Notes under the pieces: generated by a model
Told to the model about the DNA's origin: nothing
Database searches by the model: none
The model's input: only the letters and a program-made list of their open reading frames with translations
In this document: piece by piece, positions 35,770-48,544 of the stretch
How positions within the stretch are numbered: the stretch's first letter is position 1
How the letters are laid out: each line of letters opens with the position of its first letter
Position numbers and translations under genes: made by a program
DNA from: Phallus indusiatus
Lineage: Eukaryota; Basidiomycota; Agaricomycetes; Phallales; Phallaceae
DNA: 64,000 bases
Direction of reading: 5' to 3'
Assembly: GCA_027605045.1 (NCBI GenBank)
Contig: JAQFWX010000034.1
Coordinates: 310,001-374,000 of the forward strand

Positions 35770-35865
35770 CCCGCTTGACGACCCGCTTGACGGCTCGCTT
35801 GACGGCTCGCTTGACGGCCTGCTTGACGGCTCGCCTGATGGCTCGCTTGATGGCCCGCTTGACGA
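35770..35865. repeat. 12-bp minisatellite, eight units
   Basis: Eight contiguous units of consensus CTCGCTTGACGG, with variants at positions 2-3, 6, 10 and 12. No substitution breaks the 12-bp phase. In one forward frame it would read as repeats of (P/S)LDG, but no gene model around it is supported. Confidence 0.92.
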
Positions 35866-37734
35866 CTCTCGTTACCTGGCGTGGACAAGGATATATGCGC
35901 CGTTAGATGCTTAAAATACTGAAATTCGACGTTTAAAAGCCAGAGTCGAGACCCAAAGAATGTTCGGTCGTTAAACAGACAGTAACTTCATTTAGACTAT
36001 ACTGCAGTGTTCCATAAAGCCTCTAAAAATTCGTTCCGTTTGTTTCCTTCACCCTGTTTCCTCCATTTGTCTATTCTTTGTATCGTTTCTGTTAGCTTTC
36101 CCATCCCCCCATTTCTCCAAAATATCGTCATTCAAAAAGGGAATTAGAGTCCCGTGAGTACCGGAAAATTAGCTAGATCGAGAACGTGTTTAAGAGCATC
36201 GTTTTCGACGTAGAAAAAGAAGACTCAACTTCCTTTTTTATTCTCAGACATCTGTCTTCACTCGTGCTCGTTCTGAAACTCCGCTTTATTCTAAACTACT
36301 ATCACAACTCTATTCTACCTTTATTCTACTACCCCCTTAACACACGCCGGCTCCCTCTCTTTCCTGATCACTTTTGATACGCACACCTCAAACGAGAAGA
36401 ATTCTTTTAATCTGCCTACCATAATAATCGTTCAGCAATCAATGAAGAGCAATGTGTTCAGACGAACCGCATAATACTCCAGATTCCTCTCCCGGTTATC
36501 CTTCATCCGTTGTAACTGAGGGTTTCTTTTGCCCTAAAGGAACGTTCTCTTTTCGTCAGTGGCTGGCGTTTTCAATGTTCCAGAAAGTTCCATATAATTT
36601 TCGAGGCTTTTATATCAATTCCGGTCGTCAACTATAGCCTCAAAGCACGGAAACACCGTTTCGTTGATTTGCTTCTAAAACACGGTTTCTTTGTTTTTTT
36701 AAATTGATGTGGTGTCGTGGGCACCTAATACAGCCTTGTAATCTTCCTATTCGTATCATGAGCGATAAAGATTCCAAAACGATGAAGAAAGGATGGGGAT
36801 AAGATTTAAGAGCAGCGCTGAACCGAAACAACGGGTGCGCCTTCTGCTCTCTCCGGGGTTACGCTGCTCCAAACGACATTGAAGAGGCGATGGCGAGTAT
36901 ACTCGATCCTCGGAATTCACGAGTCAACCTTGCATGAGCTTACGCAAACGAGTAGGGCCTCGCTGGGCGACTTAGAGGGGTCTGAGCGAGCAGATATATT
37001 CCAACTTGGGCTGACATATTGCTTCTAAAGTCTAGAAAGCACTATCATAACTTTCTTCGTTTCCAAGCTTTGTGAAATAACGATATCGACGGACGATTCG
37101 TCTGCAAGGGTCGTTGCTCCCATGTAAGCCTATCGGAACTTCAAGAGAGTCTGCGAATTCAAGAGCTGCGACCTCAATATGTGGAATAGCAATGGGAAGT
37201 CCTTGAAGAAACGATATGTCGAAAGAATGTGGAATAGGCCTGGCTATCCGAAACGTCCCAAAACCGAACTAGTTCGAATCCGGCGTCTCGAAAGTCCTTG
37301 AAAACATCGCAATTTTATTCCAAAACAGTGAGCGTAATTCCAGTAGTGCCTTGGCGAATTCTAGTTTGAGCACTAATAAAAAACAAATACAAAAGACAAG
37401 AGCGAGGATGTGCCGATAGACAAGCAATACGGTCGACGTGGGTCTTCTCCAATGTCCTTTCTCTTTTCGTATTGGGCGAAACCCACACCACGTGTCGTTG
37501 TTTCTTCTGTGGGTTGAGGTGATGTGAGGGGCAAAGGAAATAGGTCCCGGATGCAATTTTTGACGGAGTAGGTTGCCATGTCAAATCTCCACTAGTAGCT
37601 TTACCATCCTAATCATTACGGATTTTGCAGTTGTTCACGAACACCAAAACAGCACGGGATGAGTAATTCTTCGACAATTAGCGCAACAGTGGGATTACGA
37701 CATCTTAAGGGGTACGGACAGACTCAACGGCAGC
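35866..37734. other. Intergenic
   Basis: ORFs at 36186-36637 (+) and 37269-37584 (-) show no domain. CT-rich stretches at 36030-36120 and 36290-36370 look like fungal promoter or UTR sequence, but no gene could be attached. Confidence 0.3.
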
Positions 37735-39360
37735 TCAATCGGGGGCTTGGCATTGCTTTATGACTTTGGGAACGGGTGAATTGAAGGCTGGAGCAAGGTC
37801 TGCGGCTGGCGGCAGCGAAACTAGGGGTGTAACTGGAATACTAGATCTAGACACCACACCTGAGATACGATGCGTCTTCTTTTTGCTCTCTTTTTCAGGG
37901 CTTTGACAAGATCTTCTCAATCCTTCATCGTCGTTTTCAGCGTCTTGGGGCTGATCCTCACTGAAGCTACATTATCTGGTCAGTAACGTCCGTTTCCTCT
38001 TGCATTAGCCCGGACTTACCTCAACGTCAGCCCATGCAAATTGATAAGCTCATTTTCACCTGTCCTTATGTCCAGGATTCCACGCAGTTGCTCGGGGAGG
38101 TAATTATTGCAGAATTTCGTCACCGTACTCTGTATCTGGAAGTGGTAGTTTTTAGCATCATATTGTAATTGAGTGGAATATCCCGCCCGTAGATCAAAAG
38201 ACAGAGAAGGAATGTGATTGAGGGGCGCAGGAATGAATCCAGACCGTGAACAGGGAAGGAGGACTTGAACGGTGTGAAAGATTTGCTTGAACGTCAACAG
38301 AACTGATATGACTGTGTTAATTCTTTATTCGCTGAGAGCTTCTTAATTGAAATACATGGGTTTATTGCACGATACAAGTGAATTTCTCGAGAACCAAATT
38401 CTAAGCGTTTCTGACATGCATCTCGTCCCAGCCTCTGGAAGGAATAAAGACGTCCGGAAGTCTCCCATCGTTCCATATTCTCAATGATTTACACGGAGGT
38501 CCCCAGGCGCACGGGCGGTTCGTATAAACATGGAGTGTATTTGCCCCGACGAGAGATCCATCAAGATTAAGGGATATTGCGTTGACGGTCAAATGGCTTC
38601 GAGCATCCGACCGGGATTTATGGAAGTCATTTCTGCGCCGATAATATAAGATTTTGAGCAAGTTGAAGTTCTGATGCATACTTACGCCACATGAAGACGT
38701 TCAATATTAATATCCTGAAGCTCTTGAGCGTTACTTCTGATGAAATTTCTTAAGCAGCGAAGGATTTTGGCTCTGGCGCGACGTGAACGAGGTGTTTGAT
38801 TCGAAGAATAGATGGGAATATCTTGAATTCGAGCGAAAAAATGAAAAATCATCGTTAATCAGTCTCGTTTTCGCGGAGGAGTCTCTGATGTGGTAGTTGA
38901 AAGTCTGTCGTCGCGCCACTGTTTGGTAGAACCGCTCGAACTGTACTAAATGAGGATTCTACGGTGGCTTGTCGCTCTTCGTCACACTCTCCGTGAGCTC
39001 TAGCATGATAAAGAGCTGACCAAATTCTGATGTTGTACTCGTCCAACTCGGTTTTCACATCTTGGACGGCAGTCAGTGTCGTTCCGGGGTTTATGATCTG
39101 GAGATGGAGAGTATGTATCGACGCAGATTATTCTTGAGAAGATTGATGGAAAAGTCGCTACCCTCAATCAAGACGAACGAACCCTGCAACCGGTTGTCTG
39201 TACTGAACAGGAACATACTCAATATGTGAATCTTGGACGAGCCAGCCTCCTTACCGTAATGGATAATGAGCCTAGTTCCTCCATAAGCAGGGTAGTATTA
39301 TCGTTTGTAGATAAACGTAAAACGCGTCGTGATAGTTCTTGAATTTGAATGTAAGGCACT
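37735..39360 (-). CDS. Hypothetical multi-exon gene, model incomplete
   Basis: Several plausible exons lie in order on the minus strand. They read IQELSRRVLRLSTNDNTTLL (near 39330), INPGTTLTAVQDVKTELDEY with IRIWSALYHARAHGE (39080-38860), IYSSNQTPRSRRARAK with KILRCLRNFIRSNAQEL (38820-38695, ending at a good GT), then NDFHKSRSDARSHLTVNAIS (38640-38405) and SFDLRAGYSTQLQYDAKNYH (38297-38016). The junction at 38694/38642 is clean (A/RNDFHK). The first junctions could not be joined in frame. I do not recognise a family. It may be a real fungal-specific gene or a decaying one. Confidence 0.3.
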
Positions 39361-42300
39361 TCCGAGCGCTATTAAACTTTTACAAGACTGCCTTGGTTAT
39401 GAACGAGCAACAGTCTGCATCCGATTAAGACCTGGTATTGCCCATCGCGGAATCCTCGTTCGTGCTCGCAGACCAAGAAAACGTTTCTGGAAAGTATGAA
39501 ACGGAGACGATTTATCGATAACTGTGTTATAATAATCGATTGGAAATCCTCTTTACCCGTGACGGGTGTCGAAAGTTGGTATATCCAAAGCCATCAAAGC
39601 CAACAGGTTCGAGAATACACCGACAGGGACGCTGCGGGCGTCCAGAATTCATCATCTTTCATGCTTAGAGTTCCACAAGCCGTCCCAAAAGTGTGTCGAT
39701 ATAAAATGTATGAAAGGTGGGGATGATAACGGGTACGTTCCCAGAACAAGAGGATATTATTTTTCGAAACGCTGATAAACGTTGGCGGCTTGATAAAGGT
39801 TTTTCGTTTTGGAATCTCTCATTAGAATTGAGGTCGTGCAGGCATTTGCCACATTATGATCCGTAATGCGCAGGTGATTACAGTCCGCGCACTAGAACGA
39901 ATGTTTCCAAGAGTCAATACAAGTCCTTCAAAGAAGCGCCGATAAAGAACAGTTATTTAGGCATTTAAGCATTGGGGATTCGGGATGCAAAGAGGAAGGG
40001 GATAGGGTGCTAGTAGAAGAACCAAGATGATTGGAAGGGAATAAATCAAAAGCCAGAAGTAATTGGTTGGATAAAACTGCCGACATTTTCGAGGGTTAGT
40101 TTTGAGATTGGGGAAGGGGAGATCCCGGAACATCCACGACAAAGCTGCCTTAGTCGTCTTGCAGAAAGCCAAAACGGGTAGAGGATGTAATGCCTCCAAG
40201 GAACATAAAGACCAGAAGGTGGTTGTAGATGATATTCTTGAAAGTTGTTGGGTAACAATAGAGAAACATGGGTCGGTGTGACGTGGCGAACCTTGGAAGA
40301 ACCGATTCCAATTGCAACGGCAGCCAGATTAAAAGGGAGCCATAATCGTAACTATATCGCGATATATTGCAGCCGTGGGATTTCTTCATCCAATATCATG
40401 AAACAGGGACAAGAATTAGAGTTGGATTGGAATGGATTTTTTGGCATGTTTGATTGGCTGAAAGCGTCTCCTGCTCAAAGTAATTTTTCTTTACTTGGAT
40501 TGGAACCCTCCTCTTCCTCCATCAGTAATTGCCATTGCGGATTCTCCTGTAGACTTCGGAGGACGACTGTAGAGAAGATCAATCCCGCTGGTAGGTTCGT
40601 TTCAACTTTTCAGCGACGGCTAACTGACTCCTGAGTATTGAGAAAACGCATCATCCAAGGTATAAACTACAATTTATAGTTAAAAATATCAACCAGTTTA
40701 GAAGAATACTTGTCAACTTACCTCGAAATTTCCGAGTCGTTTGGATTTGTTGTAGCATGCTGTTGTACATTACATGTACATGCCCAAGTTGCGGTCCGAC
40801 GTCACGCGTCACACGTCACGCGGTTCAATCCCTCTCCTTCGCGCACCATCGCCGGTTATGCATATATAATATGGTACACGGTCATGTTTTTTTATTACAG
40901 CGCTGGGTTTAGTTCCTAATAATTAGTGCTAACAGATGATATCTTATCTGGGAGGACTCGCTACTTCAAACAAGTGTTTATCGCCAAGATACGTGAACAC
41001 GAGAATGCTACAAGAGAAAAGTGCCCAGATGCGCTATAAGGAACATTGCCTCGAGTCACGAATGCGACGCGAAAACAGACCATATTCCTCATTATTGTTC
41101 AGACGAAAGCTGTTTCGCGTAGCAGAGCCTGTTATTCGATGTATGCATACACTAGTATTCACAGTAAACGATACACCTTTCCCTCTTTTTTTTTTGTTTA
41201 TGAATTCCTAGCGGAATGGATGAGAAAGTGAATTTTCAAAAGTCGTTATTCACCTGAAGTGGATGTAAAAGGAGTACTCGGGACATAATTGGGGAGTCTT
41301 CAATAAAGCTGTCTTGTCGTGTTATCCTGGGTTTACCCCAGATGGTCTGTGGGAGAGCTGTGGTCTGCGAAGACTGTGCGGATCCATGCATGAGCCTACG
41401 ATTTCGACGTATTTACTCTGTAGAACCTTTCTGGAAAGTGTTGTATGAATCTTGAATGGTGATCGTTATGACAGAACCAGACCCACCAGCTGTGCATATA
41501 CGAGACAGACAATCTTTACTATAGTCGAGATACGGCCCAATGCCGCTGACTTCGTGTTGTAAGATACGCCAGAGAAATCAGAATCAAGTACCGTTCATAC
41601 TTATTGACGCCCTCTTTTTATCGAACCTGTTAAACAACCTTTAGTATCGAGTGCTTCGCTCAGAAAATGGCAATTATGGAGCAAAATATAGAAAAAGCCA
41701 TTACAACGACATTTGAAAGAGCCGCGTCTCATGCACCAATGCAGTTGGTATCATTTGGAAGCGTCCCCGTTAATGGAACAGACCCCGGTTACCCTCGAAA
41801 CGTATCTCTTGGACACCAAGGGTAGACGACTCCGGTGAACACTTCTCGGATATAACAACATTCGGTTCACCGTAGGTAAGCACTATTTCAACAGCAGCAA
41901 CCCTAGTCGAAATCACAGAAATCCCTGTCACGGTTGGAACGCACCTTGAGTCGAAAACAAACCTGGATTCGTCCGGCGTCACTGCCTCGCATCTTCCCGC
42001 AGAAGATGCCGTTGGATCAACGGTTCCGCTCTTGGTGAAGTTCTACATGAACCAGAGGAGGCCTTGAGTCTAAATAATGTATAATAGTAGCATCTGCTAG
42101 AGTCATCACTGACATGCGTCTGGAGCTGCCTATCCCCGAAATCAAAACATAGTTGACTGTTGGATAACATTTGAATTCTGCGCCACACATTTCGGATCCA
42201 AGAAAGGGGTTGAAGTAAGTGCGCAAACGTTCCAAGTGGTTCGAGTATGAGAATCCCTCAGCGAGTGGATCTCTTGCTTTTTAGAAAAACAGGGTGAGAA

Positions 42301-43526
42301 TGAACTCCTGTGTATAGTGAAGACAGTTTCCATATTAAGTACCTTCTCGCAAATACTCCCGGATCATGGGCCTTCAGAGCTTTCAATGTAAGCGTTTAGA
42401 CTATACGCTCCCGAACACCAATGGCCTTTTTATCTAATTTTGTCTTGTGAGATCACTTCGAATTCCCAATAGCTCAAACCCTCTAACGAGTCTCAAAGCG
42501 CTCCTGGATCTCGCGTTTCTAGGCCTCTAACTATGCTTCCGTAAGCAATAACTTAAATGCTAGGATTGCTCAGCTGTTGGTAGCTAGCGCTGACGCCGCT
42601 TTATGCATTCATGTTACAAGTAAACGTAATTTGGATATTTTACCCCAGCAAAGCACGCGACGACGTTATTTTATGCTCCAAAAAAGACTAACTCTCACCC
42701 TGATTGCACTACAACGCCGACTCTTAAGTCAGATTGGTGTACATGTAGCCCCCAACAATTTCACCATTGTCTGTTAGTTTAACCTCGAAACTGAGCAGCT
42801 CATGGTGGATATGGCCTACTAAATTAATGGTCTGCCTGCTGGGAGCACTGGGAGACCTTCTTCTCTCGCTTGGCATGGCTAGCGGTAAAGGATATGCAGG
42901 TACGCTACAAGCCCGCTCAAGCTCAATTCATCGAGGTAAGTATGCTCTTCCAAGCCAATTTTTATCTCATTCCTTCAAAGTATTGATTTTCACGGGCTAG
43001 TTTGAACAAGCTATCATAAATTGATCACTGTCTGTACAGTTAGGGGTTTTGAGTATTTCACGAGATTACCGTTGATAGATATGATCCCCATCGACGTGGC
43101 CCGAGGACTCGCTTATTCAAAACGTCAAAACGCCGGGCTACCGTAGTCGAGCTCGTGCACACTATAGATCAAATACAACTATTCTCATGACCAATAGGTG
43201 AGACGTATATATAGGGTCACACCGATAAAATAACTCAATACTACGAACAGACCACTTTTTCTTATGATTCCGAGGTAGCGGCCAAAGAAACTCAAAGCTA
43301 GTTAGCCGATCGGAGCGAAGGGTGTTGCAACAGAAAAGACCCAATTATCAAGGTTTCAATTACACCGCAGAAGGAAAACGACGTAAAGTTGAGGAAAAGC
43401 AGATTTGGATTATAACCCTGAGATAGCGAACAACATCCAATCCACATAAAAGTCATCAGATATAGTCCGAACACTTGAACTTAGTAAATGGTAAAATACA
43501 AAACACAAAAACCGCAAGGGAGCTAA
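39361..43526. other. Gene-poor stretch before the transposase
   Basis: Scattered ORFs (39957-40389 (-), 40245-40634 (+), 41770-42333 (-), 42577-43000 (+)) without recognised domains. On the minus strand a possible exon pair near 42180-41770 (NFTKSGTVDPTASS.., RFVFDSRCVPTVTGISVIST) could belong to a small secreted protein. If the transposon has a 3' terminus it should lie here; none was identified. Confidence 0.3.
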
Positions 43527-46500
43527 TCAATGCTCATCTTCGCAGGACCCCTCACTTAAATTAAGCTCCATAGGATGGACCTGATAATTATATTGATTTG
43601 AGCCAAGTAAGCCAAACTAACATGAAAGAACCACTTACCCGATCCAAAGGAACGCAGAGAATGTTGTCCGTATCGTAGTGATAATGGGCGAAATGACACC
43701 GTATGGTATCAAAACGAATAATTTCGAAGTCATGATAATTGCCACTGTACAGGCGGCCCCGGAAGACTGGGAAGGCCATATAGGGGTCAAAATCCGACTT
43801 GGAGTCCTGAAACCGTCGCACGCATGCATGAAATTGTTGAGGTAGATCTAAGTGAGTAAAAATGAACTCGATTTGGGCTGCCCGATCCGATTCATCATTA
43901 GCAGCTTTCATCATGATGTAGCTATCTTTGACAGATTGGCTATGTGTTGAATATCTCAGTCCTCGATGAATGATATGTTTGAACAATCGACCTTTTCTTG
44001 GAAAAGAATTCGGTTCTTTCCCGAGGTAAACCGCCAAAGCCTTGTATACTTCGTTTGGAAGGAGATTATCATCGCGAGGTTCGTTCGCTTCAGTATCTAA
44101 GGCATTGTATCCGTTAAATATAAAAGTTTCAGAGTCCCGAGAGAATTCTTTTTTTATGGCGTTCAATGTCTGCTTTAATGACGTGGGAAATGAGAAATCG
44201 CTATTTAGAAATGCATGCAGGTTCGTTGAAGCACAGAAAGTCGACATCATGGTTCGTTCCATTTGGCCTAAACTAAATGGTTAATAAGAGCACGAAAGGA
44301 TTGAATACAGTCTCACCCATTTTCCAATTGGTTTTTTGTTTTTCCAATATTCCGATTAACCGTTCGAAGGGGAATGTCCACCAGCATTGCACAGGACCAA
44401 AAGCTTTCACGAAAAATTCTAAATGTAGAGCCACATGATGGTTATCCCTGAATTTTGTGTCTGGAAATAAATCTCGCAGTCCTTCGATATACTCTTCCAT
44501 ATATTTCGTATATTTTTTGGCGTTGACAGATGAGATTTCCAGAGAAGTGATCAATATAATGGCAGAAATCATAAGCATTGTATTGGTCAGATACTTTTTC
44601 AGTATCTCCGAAGAATTTTTATTTCCCCAGAGTCGAATCAGCGTAATGGGAAGATATATAGTAGCCGCAGTTCTCCATGTATCGGCTTTGACTTTACCCT
44701 TCCTCTTGCTGCCAAAGTTGGGGGTAAGAGGAGTTATCCACGAAGGAACCGTAATAAGCCGAATGTCGTCCCTAATCTCCAATATGGTTTTCCCATCAAG
44801 TATGCATTTAGACTTATCTGATGTCAAATGCTTAGCTGAGGGAACTTGGTTGGGTAGGTTGTCTATTTCGACTTTTTCAACGCCTTCCGCGTCCGTGTCC
44901 AGTGATAGAGACTTGCGCTTCACGCTTAACTGATCTTTACGCTATTAGCAGATTTAGCTTGATGAACAGGATTGTAGCGGGAAAAGGCTTACCCAATCGC
45001 AAAGTAGTTCTGATAACATATTCTTTGTATTTTTATCGCCTTGAAGTTTCTCTGGTAAGTACGTTCGACACAAAGCAAGCAGCGATGCATGTCTACGTCT
45101 GGCAAATGAGGCCCTCGTAAGCTCCGACTTCTCTAGAAGAGTATTTTCTGCGAGCGTGTAGTCATTTGCATCAAATTCTTTGAAGGGCATTCTAATATTA
45201 CGATTGACGGATGATTCCTTTCGAGACTCTAGCTCAGGTGAAGTCGGAGGTAAAGAAGATGCACGTGTTTCGTGCTGAAAAAAATTTGTGAAAAAAAAGA
45301 GGAAGAAAACATGTCGGAAACATACATATTCAACCAGTAATTTAGCCATAGCTTTCTTCGACGCGTCCGCAAATGATGCAGTAGAAAGAATGTACGTCAA
45401 ACAAAGATGTTTGAGAGTAGAGTGTCGAAGCTTCAATAAATCCTGAAGGGAAACACTTGAAGAGCTCATGAGTTGCTCGCCCAAGCGCGCGTTGTCTTCG
45501 TCAATCACGTTAGTTTTGCCCTGCCTCGAAGTATTGGTATTCAAGGATTTTTCCATGTTATCAGCCTGTATCCCATCCATGCCATATATATGTCGGAAAT
45601 GCGTTGCAATGATACCAAGAAATAAATTATGCATTACATCGACAATTGCAAAGCAACTGGGCCGCCAATAAGGTAGTCGTAAAAACGGTGTCCACCGTAT
45701 TCCATTTTCTCTGTAATGTTTGTCCCTAGTCTTCCTATCTGGCGCATCCATCCATTCTTCGGCTATTCTACGATATGTGGCGTCGGTGAGTGGAGGGGGA
45801 AAGTTTTTAGACAGGACACCCTTCTTCACCATTTCATACGGTAAGTGACACACTTGACATTGTGCGTTGCCAGAAATCTTCCTACTCGCTTTCATGTCCC
45901 CAATGAGAGGCATCATGGCCGCATTCACCTTTCTCCCTGTCGGGTAAAGCGCAGTTCGCTCAAAGTATATCCCCGGATCCCAAAGCTCCTCAAAGCACTT
46001 GATCAGAGGCTCCAGAAAATGATCGGCTTCTTCCATTGACGGCTCTTTTGGTCCAGGTATAAGTCCAACCAAATAGATGTTTTCTCGTTTATAACGTATG
46101 TTATTTGGTAGGTTGAGACAAACCATACAAATAACCCCAACAGATGCGACTGGACCAGCAGCTTTATTCGTGTATGGATTGAACCAGTCGACAAATAACG
46201 AAAAAAGGTATCGTCCTTCAGTCGTTTTATTTGCTGCTGATCTGAAGGTAATGCCATCCGGTCCTTTAAACGATTGGCAAATTTCAGTTTTGAAAATATC
46301 CGTTATATACTCTGTCTCGATGTCAGCTAACCAAGCTTGGTCCATCGTCAACTCTATGTCGCGTCGAGCCAATAAACGTCCTAGGAAATCTTTGGTATCT
46401 TGAAACATGAATGGACGCAAGGGGATATCATCCTGAGAGGTGTTTGATTCATGAAGCAAAGCCGTCTGGCACGATTTCCAGCCTGGATCATTGGGAAACG

Positions 46501-47828
46501 AGTTGTGAGTACAAATCGAGGGATATTTCTTGAGAAATTGCCGAGTGGATTTGTCACTATTTGACCTTATTTCATTGGGTACCCACTCGGGAGGGTAAAT
46601 AGACGAGCAGCGAGGACAAGAAGCATACATATGGAGGGTAGGATCCAGCTGTAGGTATTTCCGGGCTGTCCTGATATCAACAGGATGACGAGCTATTCTT
46701 TCATCGTCGCTTTTGGGTGATGTGAGCGACATAATTAATTTATTTCCCCGGAGGTGTGCGTTGGCAGATTTACGGGGTGTTACTCCGTATAAATGCGGTA
46801 TAGCAGCAGAAAGGAGTGACGCTACCAGAGCCGGATCGCAGTTTTGAAGAGGATGGTGAAAGTGTTGGCCTTCAAAATTAGCGATTGAGTATGACAATGA
46901 AACGGGAGAATGAGGCGACGCACTGGTTAGATGGTAGTTGAGTTTATATAGCCTCTCATTGCGACATCGAGATAACGCCGCCAGCTGATTTTCGATTTCT
47001 TTCAACAACGTTGACACACGATAGGTGTCAATTGATAACGGTGTGGTAATATAATCGCCTAACGATTTTTTGAGAGTGAGCAGATATTTTTCATGATTTC
47101 TGAAGGTGTTATCAAATTTTTCCATTTCGTTGCGATCCAGTTCCTGCAGATGCCGAAGTGCGAATAGTCTTTCTTGAAACTCGGATTCGATGGTAATCAG
47201 TGATTGGGCGTTTTTTGTGGGTTCTTGGGTGCTCCGCTTAGGTGTTTCATTTGGTGCCTGCAAGGTCAAACTAGGCTGAACACGGAGGAGGGAATCTGTT
47301 GTAGACGGAACAGAGGCGTATGGGGTTTTGAGAATGACAGGATTGATTATTTTTGCGGTAGAAATGACAGGAGTCTATATGTTCTAATTTTACATAAATC
47401 GATTTAGGGTGGATTGTAAAGCCTACCTTTGTGGTTTTGGTACTCATTGTTGTTCCAGCATGAGGTCCACTGTTGTGAGGCGTTGCCGACACTTGCACGG
47501 AGATAGATCGATTTTGAGTGCCACCTTCTGACGAAAAATTTGAAAGGGGATCTTTACGGTTTGGGTCTGTTTTTTGGCGTTGCGAGGTTTGTGATGGAAT
47601 CACTGGATCCAAATGATCGGTTAGATCAATCTGCGACCTCGATTCGTTATCTTTATCTCTGAGATTTTGCCCTCCGGGCCTCGTAATGTTGATTGAAACA
47701 ATGGAGTGTGAAGGCGTGTCTTTGGATAAAATCTCTTCTCTTTGATGAGTCTTCCACTTTCGCAGTGAGAGCATGGTGCCTTCTGGATCAGACCCACAGC
47801 CGGCTGCTTGACATCTACATATCGGCAT
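43527..47828 (-). CDS. Plavaka/Tnp2-like (CMC superfamily) DDE transposase
   Basis: Cut-and-paste DNA transposase of the Tnp2 type. Six exons (47828-47427, 47374-45326, 45274-44993, 44941-44317, 44267-43639, 43580-43527) keep frame throughout and give 1346 residues. The N-terminus MPICRCQAAGC is the Cys-rich start usual in agaricomycete elements. Candidate catalytic acids are conserved: FSLFVDWFNPY, MPLIGDMKASRK and, across exon 4, GPVQCWWTFPFERLIGIL. Other family motifs are CQVCHLPYE, DVMHNLFLGI and GQMERTMMSTFC (across an intron). Intron 2 (45325-45275) is 51 bp, a multiple of three and free of stops, so the unspliced message would also be open. No premature stop or frameshift is visible. 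Terminal inverted repeats were not found by eye. Confidence 0.85.
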
Positions 47829-48544
47829 TATATTCGATTTTGTCTGTTGTTGAGAGGAAAAGTCAGGTATAAACTGGTAACAAAGAATCCCGGGATGATC
47901 GCAAACGACCCTGTACCGGCTTCAGAGATTAATGTATCGGCTACCGCTCTCTCATTTTGATCAAGTTCTTCGTCGTCACGCGTCAACGCGTCAACTACTA
48001 AAAAATAATCATGATCAGTCATCAGAGTCAGTGCCAGTAATCGAGTTCAATCAAAAAGATGCATACTTGGAATTTATTTTCACGTAATACGAACTAAATT
48101 GTACATGTATAGTTAAAGTTGTTTTTTGAAATACTATTAGATCTGTCAAGTTTGTTTGAATCTTGACTAATCCCAAGTCTTTATGTTTTGTCACTAGTTC
48201 TGCCTAGGTCCCGGCGAACATGATCGGCTAACTCCTCTAAAATCACTTCACTTTGTCACTCGTTATCAAATGTCTAAGCTTTCCAAACACTATATTGAGG
48301 GTTTTCTTCTCACTGCCTCTGTTTTGCGTAGTGCTATCCTAGAGTTAAGACTGCGTACGTGTTGTTATTTTGTATTGACAAATTTAAAACTGAGACATAA
48401 TAATATCCATTAACCTATGATATATCCAAATCGTTCCCAGTAGGTTCGGGAGCCGTTAATGTGCAGTAGCCGTAAATTCAGTACTACTAGTGGGTTCTCC
48501 TAGCCCACTATTCTTCAACAACGGCAGTTGATCAAGCACTAATC
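47829..48544. other. Intergenic between transposase and WD40 gene
   Basis: The short ORF 47828-48022 (-) has an acidic stretch but no family. An inverted repeat TAGTGGG...CCCACTA lies at 48488-48510. Confidence 0.4.

Noticed and set aside
36186..36637. ORFs at 36.2-36.6 kb with a promoter-like CT-rich lead
   Set aside because: No domain, no convincing splice join, and nothing downstream.
37262..37290. 'gttcgaatcc' resembling a tRNA B-box
   Set aside because: No A-box at the right distance and no cloverleaf can be drawn.
40245..40634. 129-codon ORF (+) overlapping ORFs on the minus strand
   Set aside because: Neither strand shows a recognisable domain or a consistent exon chain.
40795..40826. 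Clustered 'acgtcacgcg' motifs resembling bZIP/CRE sites
   Set aside because: No gene model is positioned to use them, and short motifs of this kind occur by chance.
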